Source of the DNA: Bacteroidales bacterium
GTDB lineage: Bacteria; Bacteroidota; Bacteroidia; Bacteroidales; Muribaculaceae
NCBI GenBank assembly: GCA_014800795.1
Contig: JAAVFL010000054.1
Location: 1 to 64,000, forward strand
Length of the DNA: 64,000 nucleotides
Direction: 5' to 3'
Positions 38,479-48,248 of the stretch are shown in pieces; within the stretch, counting starts at the first letter, position 1, and every line of letters begins with the position of its first letter. Position numbers and translations under genes: made by a program. The notes below the pieces were generated by a model. It did no database searches and was not told the origin of the DNA. It was given only the letters and a program-made list of their open reading frames with translations.

Positions 38479-40194
38479 ATGGCTAATTTCTATACAGACA
38501 ATCCCGACCTGAAGCTTCATCTGCAGCATCCACTGATGCGCAAAATAGTAGCTCTGAAAGAACGCGATTTCGCCGATGCCGAGAAGTTCGATTACGCGCC
38601 GCTCAACCACGACGACGCCATGGACAACTATAACCGCGTACTCGAAATCGTTGGCGAGCTATGCGGCACCACTATTGCCGACAATGCCGAAGGTGTGGAC
38701 CATGACGGCCCCACCGTAGCCAACGGCCGTGTGACTTACGCTCCCGGAACTCAGGAAAACCTCGCGGCATGCCGCAAGGCCGGTCTGATGGGTATGGCGA
38801 TGCCCCGCCGCTACGGAGGCCTCAACTTCCCCATCACTCCCTACATCATGGCCGCTGACATCGTAAGCCGTGCCGATACCGGTTTCGAGAACCTCTGGGG
38901 ACTTCAGGACTGCGCGGAAACACTCTATGAATTCGGATCAGAAGACCAGCGCGAGCGTTTCATTCCCCGCGTATGCGCCGGCGAAACCATGTCGATGGAC
39001 CTTACCGAACCGGATGCAGGCTCCGATCTCCAGTCTGTAATGCTCAAGGCCACCGAACAGCCCGACGGCACATGGCTGCTCAACGGTGTCAAGCGCTTCA
39101 TCACCAACGGCGACGCCGACATCCATCTGGTGCTCGCACGCTCTGAAGACGGCACCAAGGACGGCCGCGGTCTGTCTATGTTCATCTACGACAAGAATCA
39201 GGGCGGTGTAAACGTTCGCCGCATAGAAAACAAACTCGGTATCAAGGGATCTCCTACATGTGAGCTCGTATATAAAAATGCAAAAGCGGAACTCTGCGGT
39301 TCGCGTCGTCTCGGTCTTATCAAATATGTGATGGCACTCATGAACGGTGCGCGCCTCGGCATCGCAGCCCAAAGCGTAGGTGTCAGCGAAATCGCATACC
39401 GCGAAGCCGATGCATACGCTAAAGACCGCAAACAGTTCGGAAAAGCAATCATCGAGTTCCCCGCAGTTCAGGAAATTCTCGCCAACATGAAGGCTAAGCT
39501 CGATGCATCGCGCTGCCTCCTCTACGAGACAGCCCGCTATGTAGACCTCTACAAAGCATACGAGGATATAGCACGCGACCGCTCACTCACTCCCGACGAA
39601 CGCAAGGAGATGAAACTATACAATAAGCTCGCCGATGCATGCACTCCCCTTGCCAAAGGTCTCACCAGCGAATACTGCAACCAGAACGCCTACGACTGTA
39701 TACAGATTCATGGCGGTTCAGGCTTCATGAAAGATTATGCTTGCGAACGCGTTTACCGCGACGCCCGCATTACTTCTATTTACGAAGGAACCACACAGCT
39801 TCAGGTTGTGGCAGCAATCCGCCACGTCTTCACCGGCACATATTCACAGCTCATCGCCGGCTACGCCGCTATGGAAATTTCGGAAGAACTTCAGGCACAG
39901 AAAGCCGTTGTCGAAGGTCTGGCTCAGAAATATGAAGAAGCAGTGAACCATGTTCACGAAATCAACGATACCGCTTACACCGACCTCATGGCACGCCATC
40001 TCGTCGAGATGGCCGGCGACGTCGTTATGAGCTATCTGCTGATGACCGATGCAACACGCTATAACAGCGCATCGCTCACCCGCAGCGCCAAAGTATACGT
40101 GAACCTTGCAGCTGCCAATATCGCAAAAAATGCAGCCATCATCGCTTCGGTTACACCCGAAAACATGAGCGTGTACACTCCCCTGAACGACTGA
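38479..40194 (+). CDS. acyl-CoA dehydrogenase, long form
   Basis: A 571-residue flavoprotein that oxidises acyl-CoA or, running in reverse with an Etf, reduces enoyl-CoA. Core features are FITNGDADIHLVLAR (FAD/substrate strand), MSMDLTEPDAGSD, and the C-terminal catalytic base in SIYEGTTQLQ (E436). It is about 190 residues longer than short-chain or butyryl-CoA dehydrogenases; the extra part is a helical C-terminal extension (from about 450) plus some N-terminal residues. Substrate chain length is unknown. It is the last gene of the etf operon and ends 16 bases before a perfect 17-bp terminator. Confidence 0.92.
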   Translation: MANFYTDNPDLKLHLQHPLMRKIVALKERDFADAEKFDYAPLNHDDAMDNYNRVLEIVGELCGTTIADNAEGVDHDGPTVANGRVTYAPGTQENLAACRKAGLMGMAMPRRYGGLNFPITPYIMAADIVSRADTGFENLWGLQDCAETLYEFGSEDQRERFIPRVCAGETMSMDLTEPDAGSDLQSVMLKATEQPDGTWLLNGVKRFITNGDADIHLVLARSEDGTKDGRGLSMFIYDKNQGGVNVRRIENKLGIKGSPTCELVYKNAKAELCGSRRLGLIKYVMALMNGARLGIAAQSVGVSEIAYREADAYAKDRKQFGKAIIEFPAVQEILANMKAKLDASRCLLYETARYVDLYKAYEDIARDRSLTPDERKEMKLYNKLADACTPLAKGLTSEYCNQNAYDCIQIHGGSGFMKDYACERVYRDARITSIYEGTTQLQVVAAIRHVFTGTYSQLIAGYAAMEISEELQAQKAVVEGLAQKYEEAVNHVHEINDTAYTDLMARHLVEMAGDVVMSYLLMTDATRYNSASLTRSAKVYVNLAAANIAKNAAIIASVTPENMSVYTPLND

Positions 40195-40210
40195 TTCTGT
40201 AATAACATAG

Positions 40211-40260
40211 AAATTAAAAGCGACGCCCGGGTTAAAAACCGTCGGCGTCGCTTTTAATTT
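40211..40260. terminator. terminator of the etf operon
   Basis: Arms 40211-40227 and 40244-40260 are complementary over 17 bp, with an inner CGG/CCG and A/T-rich outer ends. It lies between convergent genes and can act in both directions. Confidence 0.85.
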
Positions 40261-40317
40261 GTATGTAATAATTTTCAAGACTTACTTATTTTATCAATTT
40301 GCGTTGCCATCTACACC

Positions 40318-41193
40318 TCACAACCTCGAATATGCGGGAGAAAAAGTATCTCCATCAGCAGGATTACCTGTGGAAAGTCCCTTCCGGAGCCAGCGCGAAC
40401 GTTGGTCTGAGGTCCCATGATTGAAAGAGTCTGGAACAGCATATCCCTGCGCTTTCTTCTGCAGATAGTCATCGCCAATCTTTGACGCCGCGTCCAACGC
40501 CTCCTCTATATCTCCGGGCTCAAGCGACTGAAACATTTTATTATCATGATAAGCCCATACCCCCGCATAGAAATCGGCCTGCAACTCAAGCCTGACACTT
40601 ATCTGGTTGGCCTCCTTCTCCGACACCTGCGCCATACGGTTGTGAGCCTGATCGAGAGTTCCGAGAAGATGCTGCACATGATGCCCCACTTCATGAGCAA
40701 TTACATAAGCATACGCGAAATCCCCGTCGGCCCCGAGCGTACGCTTCATATCACGGAAAAACGACAGATCAAGATATACGGCATTATCAGCCGAGCAATA
40801 GAATGGTCCGGAAGCTGACGTCGCCCCTCCGCAACCGCTCTGCACCGATCCGGTGAATAGAACGAGTTCCGGTGGCTCATATGTGAGACCGTTCTGCTCG
40901 AAAATTTCTGTCCACACATCTTCTGTACCCGCCAATATCTGACGTGAAAACCTGGCGAGCTCCTCTTCCTCCTGTGTCGGGACATAAGACTGTTCCGAAG
41001 TATACCCACCTGAAAGCAGGTTTCCACCGTTGTCCATAAGCACTTCGAGCGGATTGCCGCCCGACAGCCATGCGACAACACAAGCTATTATCACACCCAC
41101 AATACCCCCGCCGGCCAGTTTACCTCCAATACCGGTACCTTTCCCACGTCGGTCATCCACATGATTACTCTCTCTACGTCCGTCAAGTCTCAT
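40318..41193 (-). CDS. neutral zinc metallopeptidase (YpfJ family)
   Basis: A 291-residue membrane-anchored protein. It starts MRLDGRRESNHVDDRRG, followed by a glycine-rich hydrophobic helix (GGGIVGVIIACVVAWLSGG, about 27-45) and an extracytoplasmic domain. HEVGHH at 167-172 is the HExxH zinc site; the WAYHDN and LELQADFYAGVW segments resemble this putative neutral zinc metallopeptidase family. The ATG at 41193 is preferred because the family begins with this basic MRL-type sequence; an upstream frame from 41313 adds 40 residues without family resemblance. Substrates in this family are not established. It is convergent with the acyl-CoA dehydrogenase gene. Confidence 0.88.
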   Translation of the reverse strand: MRLDGRRESNHVDDRRGKGTGIGGKLAGGGIVGVIIACVVAWLSGGNPLEVLMDNGGNLLSGGYTSEQSYVPTQEEEELARFSRQILAGTEDVWTEIFEQNGLTYEPPELVLFTGSVQSGCGGATSASGPFYCSADNAVYLDLSFFRDMKRTLGADGDFAYAYVIAHEVGHHVQHLLGTLDQAHNRMAQVSEKEANQISVRLELQADFYAGVWAYHDNKMFQSLEPGDIEEALDAASKIGDDYLQKKAQGYAVPDSFNHGTSDQRSRWLRKGLSTGNPADGDTFSPAYSRL

Positions 41194-41310
41194 AAATAAT
41201 TCGTTTCTGATTCGAGTTCGCGCGGCATATGATCCGCTATTATATAACCGTTTATCGGCAACAAAAAGTTCGCCGTAAAGAAAACTTCCTTGCTTTGATG
41301 CGACATCACA

Positions 41311-41318
41311 CAAATATA
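41311..41318 (-). promoter_or_regulatory. -7 element upstream of the metallopeptidase gene
   Basis: Reads TATATTTG on minus, 117 bases before the preferred ATG at 41193 and overlapping the longer candidate start at 41313, which argues against that start. Confidence 0.35.
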
Positions 41319-41411
41319 CACATTGAAATCCTTACTCCGAAATAAATCCAAAAAAGCGCAAAATAAGATGAACATGCTCCTTCAGTATATGGAAAAGCGC
41401 GTAAGATTTAT

Positions 41412-41419
41412 TATTTTTG
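41412..41419 (+). promoter_or_regulatory. -7 element upstream of the sorting-domain gene
   Basis: TATTTTTG, 18 bases before the ATG at 41438. If used, the leader would be very short. No -33 box is seen. Confidence 0.4.
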
Positions 41420-41437
41420 TAGATTAATTGAAACGAG

Positions 41438-42817
41438 ATGAACAACCATTCCCGACTTACATCATACCGGCGATTGCGGAAAGCTTTTACAACAATCGCA
41501 ATATTTCTTACCGCGGCAGTAACCGCCGGGGCTGCTTCGACAGTCTCGGTTACCGGTACACATCCGTCGCGCGGTCCCATATCGGTTACTCCACCGGCCT
41601 CTACAGGTCTCAGCGAAGTGATTGTGGTATGGAACACGGCCGGAACCGAGCTCCACTATGAGACGTCAGGCAATGCTTCCGCCATACAGTGGTACCGTTT
41701 CAGTAATCTCGGCGGTGGTTTCGCGGAAGAAATACCGTCGGTCAACAACGGTTCCGACAGCTACATACGCCTTGACGAAAGCGATATGGGCTACATTATC
41801 GACGACAACAGCAGACGCACATGTCTGTGGGTTGTCAACTATGCCAATCACCAATGCACCCTCGGTAGCCTCGATATAGTTCCGGATCAGACTGAGTGTG
41901 ACCGCACAGCCCTGTCGCTTACAGGATCAGCCGACAAAATAACATATTATTCGGTCAACGGAGCGCAACAGACTCTAAGCCGCGACCTTCAGCTGGAGTA
42001 TCATACACTGGTATACAATGCCGACAGCCATGTATACGAACAGCAGATGGCCGAACATACCCTTGAAAGCGTAGATGGACTTATCCGCACGGACTCCCCC
42101 TTATGCTCCACATATTTTTCTCTGTCCGGAGACCGTTTCCTGCATCAATGGGGCATGGAACAACATGCGGTCTCACCCTCTATTGATCCTACGGCCATAG
42201 CTGTCACAACTTCAGCACAGCAGGCTGAACGCTCCAACGACAACGAGCAGCGCGAAGATAAAACAGAATCTCTCGGAGGTTCGGGACCGGTCGTAATCTT
42301 ATTCTCGGCGGCTACCACCGATGCCGTTGTATACCGAGAATGGCAATTCGCCCGCGACCCGGAATTCGACATCATTGATATGCGTGTACAACAAGACGAT
42401 TTCGAACAGCAATTCTCCGATTTCGGAACCACATATGTCCGTTTCGTCGCAGGTAACGACAGCGGCTCATGCGACTTCACCTCAGAAACCTATACCGTCT
42501 ATGTCGGAGAGTCGAAACTCGACTGCCCGAATGCATTCTCACCGGGTGCGACAGAGGGTACAAACGATGAATGGAAAGTTTCCTACAAATCTATCGTCAG
42601 TTTCGATTGCTCCATATTCAACCGATGGGGCCAACTCATGATCCACTTTACCGATCCGTCAAAAGGATGGGACGGCAGATACAACGGAAAGCTCGTGCCT
42701 ACCGGAGTATATTACTATGTAATAAGTGCGAAAGGTACCGACGGACGCAACTACAAACTGTCGGGAGATATAAATATTCTCCGATATGAGGACCGACGCA
42801 CATCAGTCAGTCAATAA
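41438..42817 (+). CDS. exported protein with gliding-motility-type C-terminal domain
   Basis: A 459-residue secreted protein. The signal peptide spans roughly 1-34 (RRLRKAFTTIAIFLTAAVTAGAAS). The middle consists of beta-rich, Ig-like stretches without a motif I can name. The last 90 or so residues (from CPNAFSPGATEGTNDEWK) form the gliding-motility-associated C-terminal domain: IFNRWGQLMIHF, GWDGRYNGK, PTGVYYYVI. In Bacteroidetes this domain marks type B cargo of the type IX secretion system. No T9SS component is in this window, so secretion by that route is inference. A lytic transglycosylase gene follows after 54 bases. Confidence 0.85.
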   Translation: MNNHSRLTSYRRLRKAFTTIAIFLTAAVTAGAASTVSVTGTHPSRGPISVTPPASTGLSEVIVVWNTAGTELHYETSGNASAIQWYRFSNLGGGFAEEIPSVNNGSDSYIRLDESDMGYIIDDNSRRTCLWVVNYANHQCTLGSLDIVPDQTECDRTALSLTGSADKITYYSVNGAQQTLSRDLQLEYHTLVYNADSHVYEQQMAEHTLESVDGLIRTDSPLCSTYFSLSGDRFLHQWGMEQHAVSPSIDPTAIAVTTSAQQAERSNDNEQREDKTESLGGSGPVVILFSAATTDAVVYREWQFARDPEFDIIDMRVQQDDFEQQFSDFGTTYVRFVAGNDSGSCDFTSETYTVYVGESKLDCPNAFSPGATEGTNDEWKVSYKSIVSFDCSIFNRWGQLMIHFTDPSKGWDGRYNGKLVPTGVYYYVISAKGTDGRNYKLSGDINILRYEDRRTSVSQ

Positions 42818-42871
42818 ACAACTGCATACCACACAACTCCACATAATATTAGCCTTCACAACAGCTACAAA

Positions 42872-43870
42872 ATGAAAACTAAACTTATATATTTTTCTAC
42901 AGCCACACTTATAGCGCTTACATCAGCCAACATCATATCCTCACAGGCATCCGCATCGGAAAACAATGCGGAGGCCGGGGAGGATACCGCATATACCTAT
43001 GCCGAAGGAATGGCACCGGTAGTAAATCCTCCGTTGCCGAAAAAGATTGAGTTTGCCGGACAGACCATCGACTTCGACCGCATGGATATGTACGAACGCC
43101 TTGACCGCGAGCTATCACAGATGTGCTACATGCATTCCTCGACAATGCTTATGCTGAAACGCGCTAACCGCTTTTTCCCGGTTATGGCCCCGATATTGAA
43201 ACGCAACGGAGTGCCGGAAGATCTGGTGTATCTCGCGTGCATAGAATCGTCCCTCAATCAGAGAGCATACTCCCCCGCCAAAGCTGCCGGACTATGGCAG
43301 TTCCTTGCATCTACAGGCAAGGAATATGGTCTTGAAGTGAACGATTACGTCGACGAACGTTATAACATAGAAAAAGCAACGGCGGCAGCCGCGCGTTATC
43401 TCAAAAGCGCATACAATAAATACGGCAATTGGGAATCGGCAATGGCCTCGTACAACGGAGGTCAGCGACGCATATCTACCGAACTGGACTCCCAACTCGC
43501 CGACAGCGCATTCGATCTTTATCTGGTAGAGGAAACGTCGCGTTATCCGTTCCGCGTTTATGCAGCTAAGGCGTTGATGGAAAACCCATCAAAATATGGT
43601 TTCCATCTAAAGCCCGATCAGTTCTATCCGCAGTTGGATTATACAGAGGTGAATGTATCATCTACAATAGATGACCTGGCTGCATGGGCCAAAAGCCACG
43701 GCACCACATATGCTCTGCTTCGCGAGTTCAATCCATGGATCAGAGCCAAAAGCCTTCCTGTGACAGCCGGAAAGACATATACCATCAAAGTGCCGAAACC
43801 CGAAAGTCTATCGCGCTCAGCCAATCCTCTTACTAAAAAACATCTATATAATCCCCGATGGGCAGATTGA
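42872..43870 (+). CDS. lytic transglycosylase (MltD-like)
   Basis: A 332-residue exported enzyme that cleaves peptidoglycan glycan strands to 1,6-anhydro ends. Signal peptide about 1-28. The SLT domain (about 105-230) contains the catalytic Glu (E125) in CIESSLNQRAYS, followed by AAGLWQF, the NIEKATAAAARYL helix and YNGG. The C-terminal segment (about 265-330) has the look of a degenerate LysM-type peptidoglycan-binding motif (YALLREFNPWI, TYTIKVP). There is no lipobox. Its 3' end overlaps by 13 bases the longest possible uvrA frame. It probably belongs to one transcript with the preceding sorting-domain gene. Confidence 0.9.
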   Translation: MKTKLIYFSTATLIALTSANIISSQASASENNAEAGEDTAYTYAEGMAPVVNPPLPKKIEFAGQTIDFDRMDMYERLDRELSQMCYMHSSTMLMLKRANRFFPVMAPILKRNGVPEDLVYLACIESSLNQRAYSPAKAAGLWQFLASTGKEYGLEVNDYVDERYNIEKATAAAARYLKSAYNKYGNWESAMASYNGGQRRISTELDSQLADSAFDLYLVEETSRYPFRVYAAKALMENPSKYGFHLKPDQFYPQLDYTEVNVSSTIDDLAAWAKSHGTTYALLREFNPWIRAKSLPVTAGKTYTIKVPKPESLSRSANPLTKKHLYNPRWAD

Positions 43871-46761
43871 CGATGAACCGTAATAAAGAAATCACTGCAA
43901 AGCAGACCGCTTATGAACCTACAGCCGGAATGAACTCCGACAATACCCTCGAAGTTATCGGTGCGAGGGTACACAATCTGAAGAATATCGATGTCAGTAT
44001 ACCGCACCGCAGCCTCACCGTTATAACCGGATTGAGCGGGAGCGGAAAATCATCGTTGGCATTCGACACAATATATGCCGAAGGACAGCGCCGCTATATC
44101 GAGACATTTTCGGCTTATGCACGCAATATTCTCGGAAATATGGAGCGCCCTGATGTTGATAAAATTTCAGGGCTCTCTCCTGTAATTGCCATAGAACAGA
44201 AAACCGTTAACCGTAATCCACGAAGCACCATCGGCACAACCACGGAGGTTTACGATTTTCTCCGACTTCTATACGCGCGTATCGGAGAGGCACGCAGCTA
44301 TCTGTCGGGCGCTCCGATGGAGAAATACACCGAGGAAAAAATCGTGTCGATGATACTCGACCGATACGATGGCAGGAAAATCTATATTCTCTCACCACTC
44401 GTACATAACCGTAAGGGACATTACAAAGACCTTTTCGAGCAACTTGTAAAGAAGGGATACCTCAACGTACGTGTCGACGGCGAGCTACGTGAGATGGTCT
44501 ACGGTATGAAACTCGACCGATACAAAAATCACTCGATAGAACTGGTGGTAGACAAACTCAAAGTATCGCGCAAAGACGACTCCCGCCTGCGTGATTCGGT
44601 TGCGAACGCTCTCCGTCAGGGGGGGCACCAGATGATGGTTCTTGATCTGGACAATGGTAAGCTCGCCCATTTCAGCCAATCGCTCATGGACCCGGAAACC
44701 GGACTGAGCTACCGCGAACCGGCACCTCACAACTTTTCATTCAACTCTCCGCTCGGAGCGTGCCCCTGCTGCAAGGGGCTCGGTACTGTCAACATTGTCG
44801 ACCGTGCCAAGATTATTCCTGACGACAGACTGTCCATTCACAACGGAGCCATCGTTCCTTTAGGTAAATATAAAAATTCGATGATATTCTGGCAGGTGGC
44901 CGCTATATGCGAAAAATATGGCTGCGATCTGAAAACACCCATCAAGGATCTGCCTGAAGAAGCTCTCAACGACATTCTCAACGGAACACCCGAGCGATTG
45001 CAGATTAAATCGGAGACTAACTCAATATCCAACTACTTCCTCTCCTACGAAGGTCTGGTAAAATATATCGAGATGCAGCAGGGAGACGATGCTACCTCAG
45101 AAGCTCAGAAATGGAGTGGTAAATTCTACTCACGCATGGTGTGTCCCGAATGTCACGGTGACCGCCTCAACCGTGAGGCGCTTCATTTCTTCGTCGACGG
45201 GAAAAATATAGCCGAACTATCGCGTCTGGATATCACAGACCTGCTTGAATGGGCGGAAGGAGTGGAAACACGATTGAACGACCGCCAGAAAACCATCGGC
45301 CACGAGATACTGAAAGAAATTCGCGGTCGCCTGCGTTTTCTTGTCGATGTAGGGCTGGGATATCTGGCATTAAACCGCAACTCCGCCACCTTGTCCGGTG
45401 GTGAGAGCCAACGCATACGGCTTGCGACCCAACTCGGATCGGAGCTGGTGAACGTTCTATACATACTCGATGAACCGAGTATCGGACTTCATCAGAGCGA
45501 CAACAACCGCCTTATCGATTCATTGAAGAAACTTCGCGATGCGTCAAATTCCATCATCGTTGTCGAACACGACAAGGATATGATGCTCAACGCCGATTAT
45601 ATAGTGGACATAGGTCCTGAAGCGGGCCGGAAAGGAGGAGAGGTTGTGTTTCAGGGTACACCCCGGCAAATGCTCGCTACCGATACCATCACTGCCGGAT
45701 ATCTCAATGGTAATCTTGCTATCGAAATACCGGAGACGCGCCGCAAGGGGAACGGACAAAAGCTCGAACTGCTCGGATGCACCGGACATAACCTCCGCAA
45801 TGTTGATCTCACCCTTCCGCTGGGCACTTTCACCTGTGTCTGCGGTGTATCCGGAAGCGGTAAATCGTCGCTTGTAAACGGTACCCTTCAACCGATATTG
45901 TCGAACCGCTTCTATCGTTCTCAAGAGGAACCGCTCCCCCACATGGAACTCCGGGGTATCGAACATATCGATAAAATAGTTACCGTCGATCAATCGCCCC
46001 TCGGCAAGTCGCCACGCTCCAATCCTGCAACATATACCGGAGTATTCTCCGATATCAGAAATCTGTTCGTAGACCTTCCCGAAGCGAAAATAAGAGGCTA
46101 CAAGCCCGGACGCTTCTCGTTCAATGTGGCCGGCGGACGATGTGAAGCTTGTAAAGGCAACGGCTATAAGACAATTGAAATGAACTTCCTTCCCGATGTT
46201 CTGGTGCCTTGCGAGGAATGCTCCGGTAAACGATACAACCGGGAGACCCTCGAGGTACGTTTCAAAGGAAAATCCATTGCCGATGTACTTGACATGACAA
46301 TCAATCAGGCTGTGGAATTTTTCGCCGCACAACCCCGAATCCTGAAAAAACTGAAAATAATGCAGGAAATAGGTCTGGGATACATAAAACTCGGGCAACC
46401 CTCGTCGACCCTTTCAGGAGGAGAGAACCAACGTGTGAAACTCGCCACCGAACTGGCGAAACGTGACACCGGAAAAACCCTGTTCATACTTGACGAGCCT
46501 ACCACAGGTCTTCATTTCGAGGATATAAAAGTACTGCTCGGTGTGCTGAACAGACTGGTTGAAAAGGGTAATACAGTTCTTGTGATCGAACATAACCTCG
46601 ATGTGGTGAAGTGCGCCGACTACATAATTGATATGGGACCGGCAGGAGGCAAAAACGGAGGACAGATCATTGCGGAAGGCACCCCTGAAGAGGTTGCGGA
46701 ATGCGACTCTCCTACAGCCCCGTTCCTGCGGCAGGAACTCGGAATCAGCCCCAAGGGATAA
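43858..46761 (+). CDS. uvrA: excinuclease ABC subunit A
   Basis: A 967-residue (longest start) damage-recognition ATPase of nucleotide excision repair. Two ABC modules: the first has GLSGSGKSS (58-66) and LSGGESQR, the second GVSGSGKSS and LSGGENQR. Zinc-binding motifs are CPCCKGLG and CPECHGD in the first half and CEACKGNGY...CEECSGKRY in the second. All expected residues are present. The ATG at 43858 overlaps the transglycosylase gene; ATGs at 43873 and 43930 are possible alternatives, since the conserved part begins only at LEVIGARVHNLKNID. It is convergent with trkH eight bases away, with no terminator visible. Confidence 0.96.
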   Translation: MGRLTMNRNKEITAKQTAYEPTAGMNSDNTLEVIGARVHNLKNIDVSIPHRSLTVITGLSGSGKSSLAFDTIYAEGQRRYIETFSAYARNILGNMERPDVDKISGLSPVIAIEQKTVNRNPRSTIGTTTEVYDFLRLLYARIGEARSYLSGAPMEKYTEEKIVSMILDRYDGRKIYILSPLVHNRKGHYKDLFEQLVKKGYLNVRVDGELREMVYGMKLDRYKNHSIELVVDKLKVSRKDDSRLRDSVANALRQGGHQMMVLDLDNGKLAHFSQSLMDPETGLSYREPAPHNFSFNSPLGACPCCKGLGTVNIVDRAKIIPDDRLSIHNGAIVPLGKYKNSMIFWQVAAICEKYGCDLKTPIKDLPEEALNDILNGTPERLQIKSETNSISNYFLSYEGLVKYIEMQQGDDATSEAQKWSGKFYSRMVCPECHGDRLNREALHFFVDGKNIAELSRLDITDLLEWAEGVETRLNDRQKTIGHEILKEIRGRLRFLVDVGLGYLALNRNSATLSGGESQRIRLATQLGSELVNVLYILDEPSIGLHQSDNNRLIDSLKKLRDASNSIIVVEHDKDMMLNADYIVDIGPEAGRKGGEVVFQGTPRQMLATDTITAGYLNGNLAIEIPETRRKGNGQKLELLGCTGHNLRNVDLTLPLGTFTCVCGVSGSGKSSLVNGTLQPILSNRFYRSQEEPLPHMELRGIEHIDKIVTVDQSPLGKSPRSNPATYTGVFSDIRNLFVDLPEAKIRGYKPGRFSFNVAGGRCEACKGNGYKTIEMNFLPDVLVPCEECSGKRYNRETLEVRFKGKSIADVLDMTINQAVEFFAAQPRILKKLKIMQEIGLGYIKLGQPSSTLSGGENQRVKLATELAKRDTGKTLFILDEPTTGLHFEDIKVLLGVLNRLVEKGNTVLVIEHNLDVVKCADYIIDMGPAGGKNGGQIIAEGTPEEVAECDSPTAPFLRQELGISPKG

Positions 46762-46769
46762 TCGCGGAT

Positions 46770-48242
46770 TTATTTATGCCAGAATCCGGGGGCGAATAGA
46801 ACCAACACAGTGAAGACTTCCAGACGACCCGTAAGCATCAGAAATGACAACACCCATTTGCCGAGATCCGGAATAAGATTGAACTGGCCCCCGTATCCGG
46901 TGATTTCAGGCGCGAGCCCCGTGTTGCTTACGCAGGAGAACGATGCGAAAAAACTGTCGACAAGAGGCACATCCATTGCCGCAAGCGCCATACCTCCGGC
47001 CACAATCACTATCACATACAGCCACAGGAACACCATCACTTTATTGATCACCTCCGGCGCCATCGTCTTGCCATTGATGCCGACCGAAAGGATATGATTA
47101 GGATAGATGCAGCGGTAAAGTTCGTTGCGCGAATTCTTGAACAGATAAATCGCACGGTCAAGTTTCGCACCACCTGATGTTGACCCCGCGCAGGCACCGA
47201 AAAACATCATTACGAATATCAGGCTGAGAATGAAAAGTCCCCAGTCGCTGAGATTTGCAACCGCGTAGCCGGTGGATGAAATGGTTGAGATTATCTGGAA
47301 CAGCGGATCGATTGTCAGAGCTTCTACAGTGAGCTGAATACCGCTGCCTGAAACCAGGGCCAGATCGAAAAGAATGAACAGGACAAAAATAACTTTCACA
47401 TACATCCGGAAGACCTCGTTGCTCCATGCGCTCCGGAACTCGCCGGTAGAAGCCTTGAAGATAAGGGCGAAATTCACGCCCCCTACGAACATGAACAGCG
47501 TAGTCACAATCTTTACGTAAAGCGAATCCCACGTTCCGATCGATGCCTGATGAGTTGAGAATCCTCCTGTCGACATTGTTGACAGGGCATGACAGATGCT
47601 GTCGAATGTGTTCATCGGTCCGAACATGTAGAGCAATACAAGCGCAAGAGTAAGAAGAGCATATACGAGCCATAGCCTTTTTGCCGTTGAGCTTACCCGC
47701 GGACGCAGTTTCTCGCTCCTTATGCCCGTGGTCTCGGCATTGAACATCTGCATTCCACCCGATGAATTAAGCATCGGCAATACGGCGAGAGTAAACAGAA
47801 TGATTCCCATGCCGCCGATCCATTGCATGAGGGAGCGCCACATATGAATCGCATGAGACACATTGTCGATATTCTCCATAACCGATACACCGGTAGTGGT
47901 GAAACCTGACATTGACTCAAAGAAAGCTTCTGATAAATTGACGGGTACCTCGCTCACAATAAACGGAATCATACCGAACAACGAAAATATCACCCATACA
48001 AGAGCCGTAAGGAGGAATCCCTCGCGCTTTCCCATCTCCGAACGCCTCGGGCGACTGAAAAACGTCATGCCAGCCCCGGTAACGGCTGTCACCGCCAATC
48101 CCACCTCAAAGGCAAGCGCATCATCCTCTCCATAGAAAAATGCCGTGGCAAGAGGAACAGCCATAAAGACAGCCTCTATCATCACGAGCCATCCCATAAC
48201 CCGCACAAGCATGCGGTAATTTATTCGGTTTCTCCGCGCCAT
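46770..48242 (-). CDS. trkH: Trk-type potassium uptake protein, membrane subunit
   Basis: A 490-residue K+ channel-like transporter. Four pore-loop repeats are recognisable with their filter glycines: GFTTTGVSVM, STMSTGGFSTH, ISSTGYAVAN and SCVSNTGLAPE. Membrane pairs flank each. There is no fused regulatory domain; TrkA, its gating ring, is encoded six bases upstream. Ktr- and Trk-type proteins share this fold, and the length favours TrkH. It is the last gene of a four-gene minus-strand unit. Confidence 0.93.
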   Translation of the reverse strand: MARRNRINYRMLVRVMGWLVMIEAVFMAVPLATAFFYGEDDALAFEVGLAVTAVTGAGMTFFSRPRRSEMGKREGFLLTALVWVIFSLFGMIPFIVSEVPVNLSEAFFESMSGFTTTGVSVMENIDNVSHAIHMWRSLMQWIGGMGIILFTLAVLPMLNSSGGMQMFNAETTGIRSEKLRPRVSSTAKRLWLVYALLTLALVLLYMFGPMNTFDSICHALSTMSTGGFSTHQASIGTWDSLYVKIVTTLFMFVGGVNFALIFKASTGEFRSAWSNEVFRMYVKVIFVLFILFDLALVSGSGIQLTVEALTIDPLFQIISTISSTGYAVANLSDWGLFILSLIFVMMFFGACAGSTSGGAKLDRAIYLFKNSRNELYRCIYPNHILSVGINGKTMAPEVINKVMVFLWLYVIVIVAGGMALAAMDVPLVDSFFASFSCVSNTGLAPEITGYGGQFNLIPDLGKWVLSFLMLTGRLEVFTVLVLFAPGFWHK

Positions 48243-48248
48243 TACGTG

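Noticed and set aside
45544-46398. 284-codon open frame on minus inside uvrA
   Set aside because: Antisense to conserved UvrA zinc-finger and ABC motifs; no recognisable domain, promoter or neighbour.
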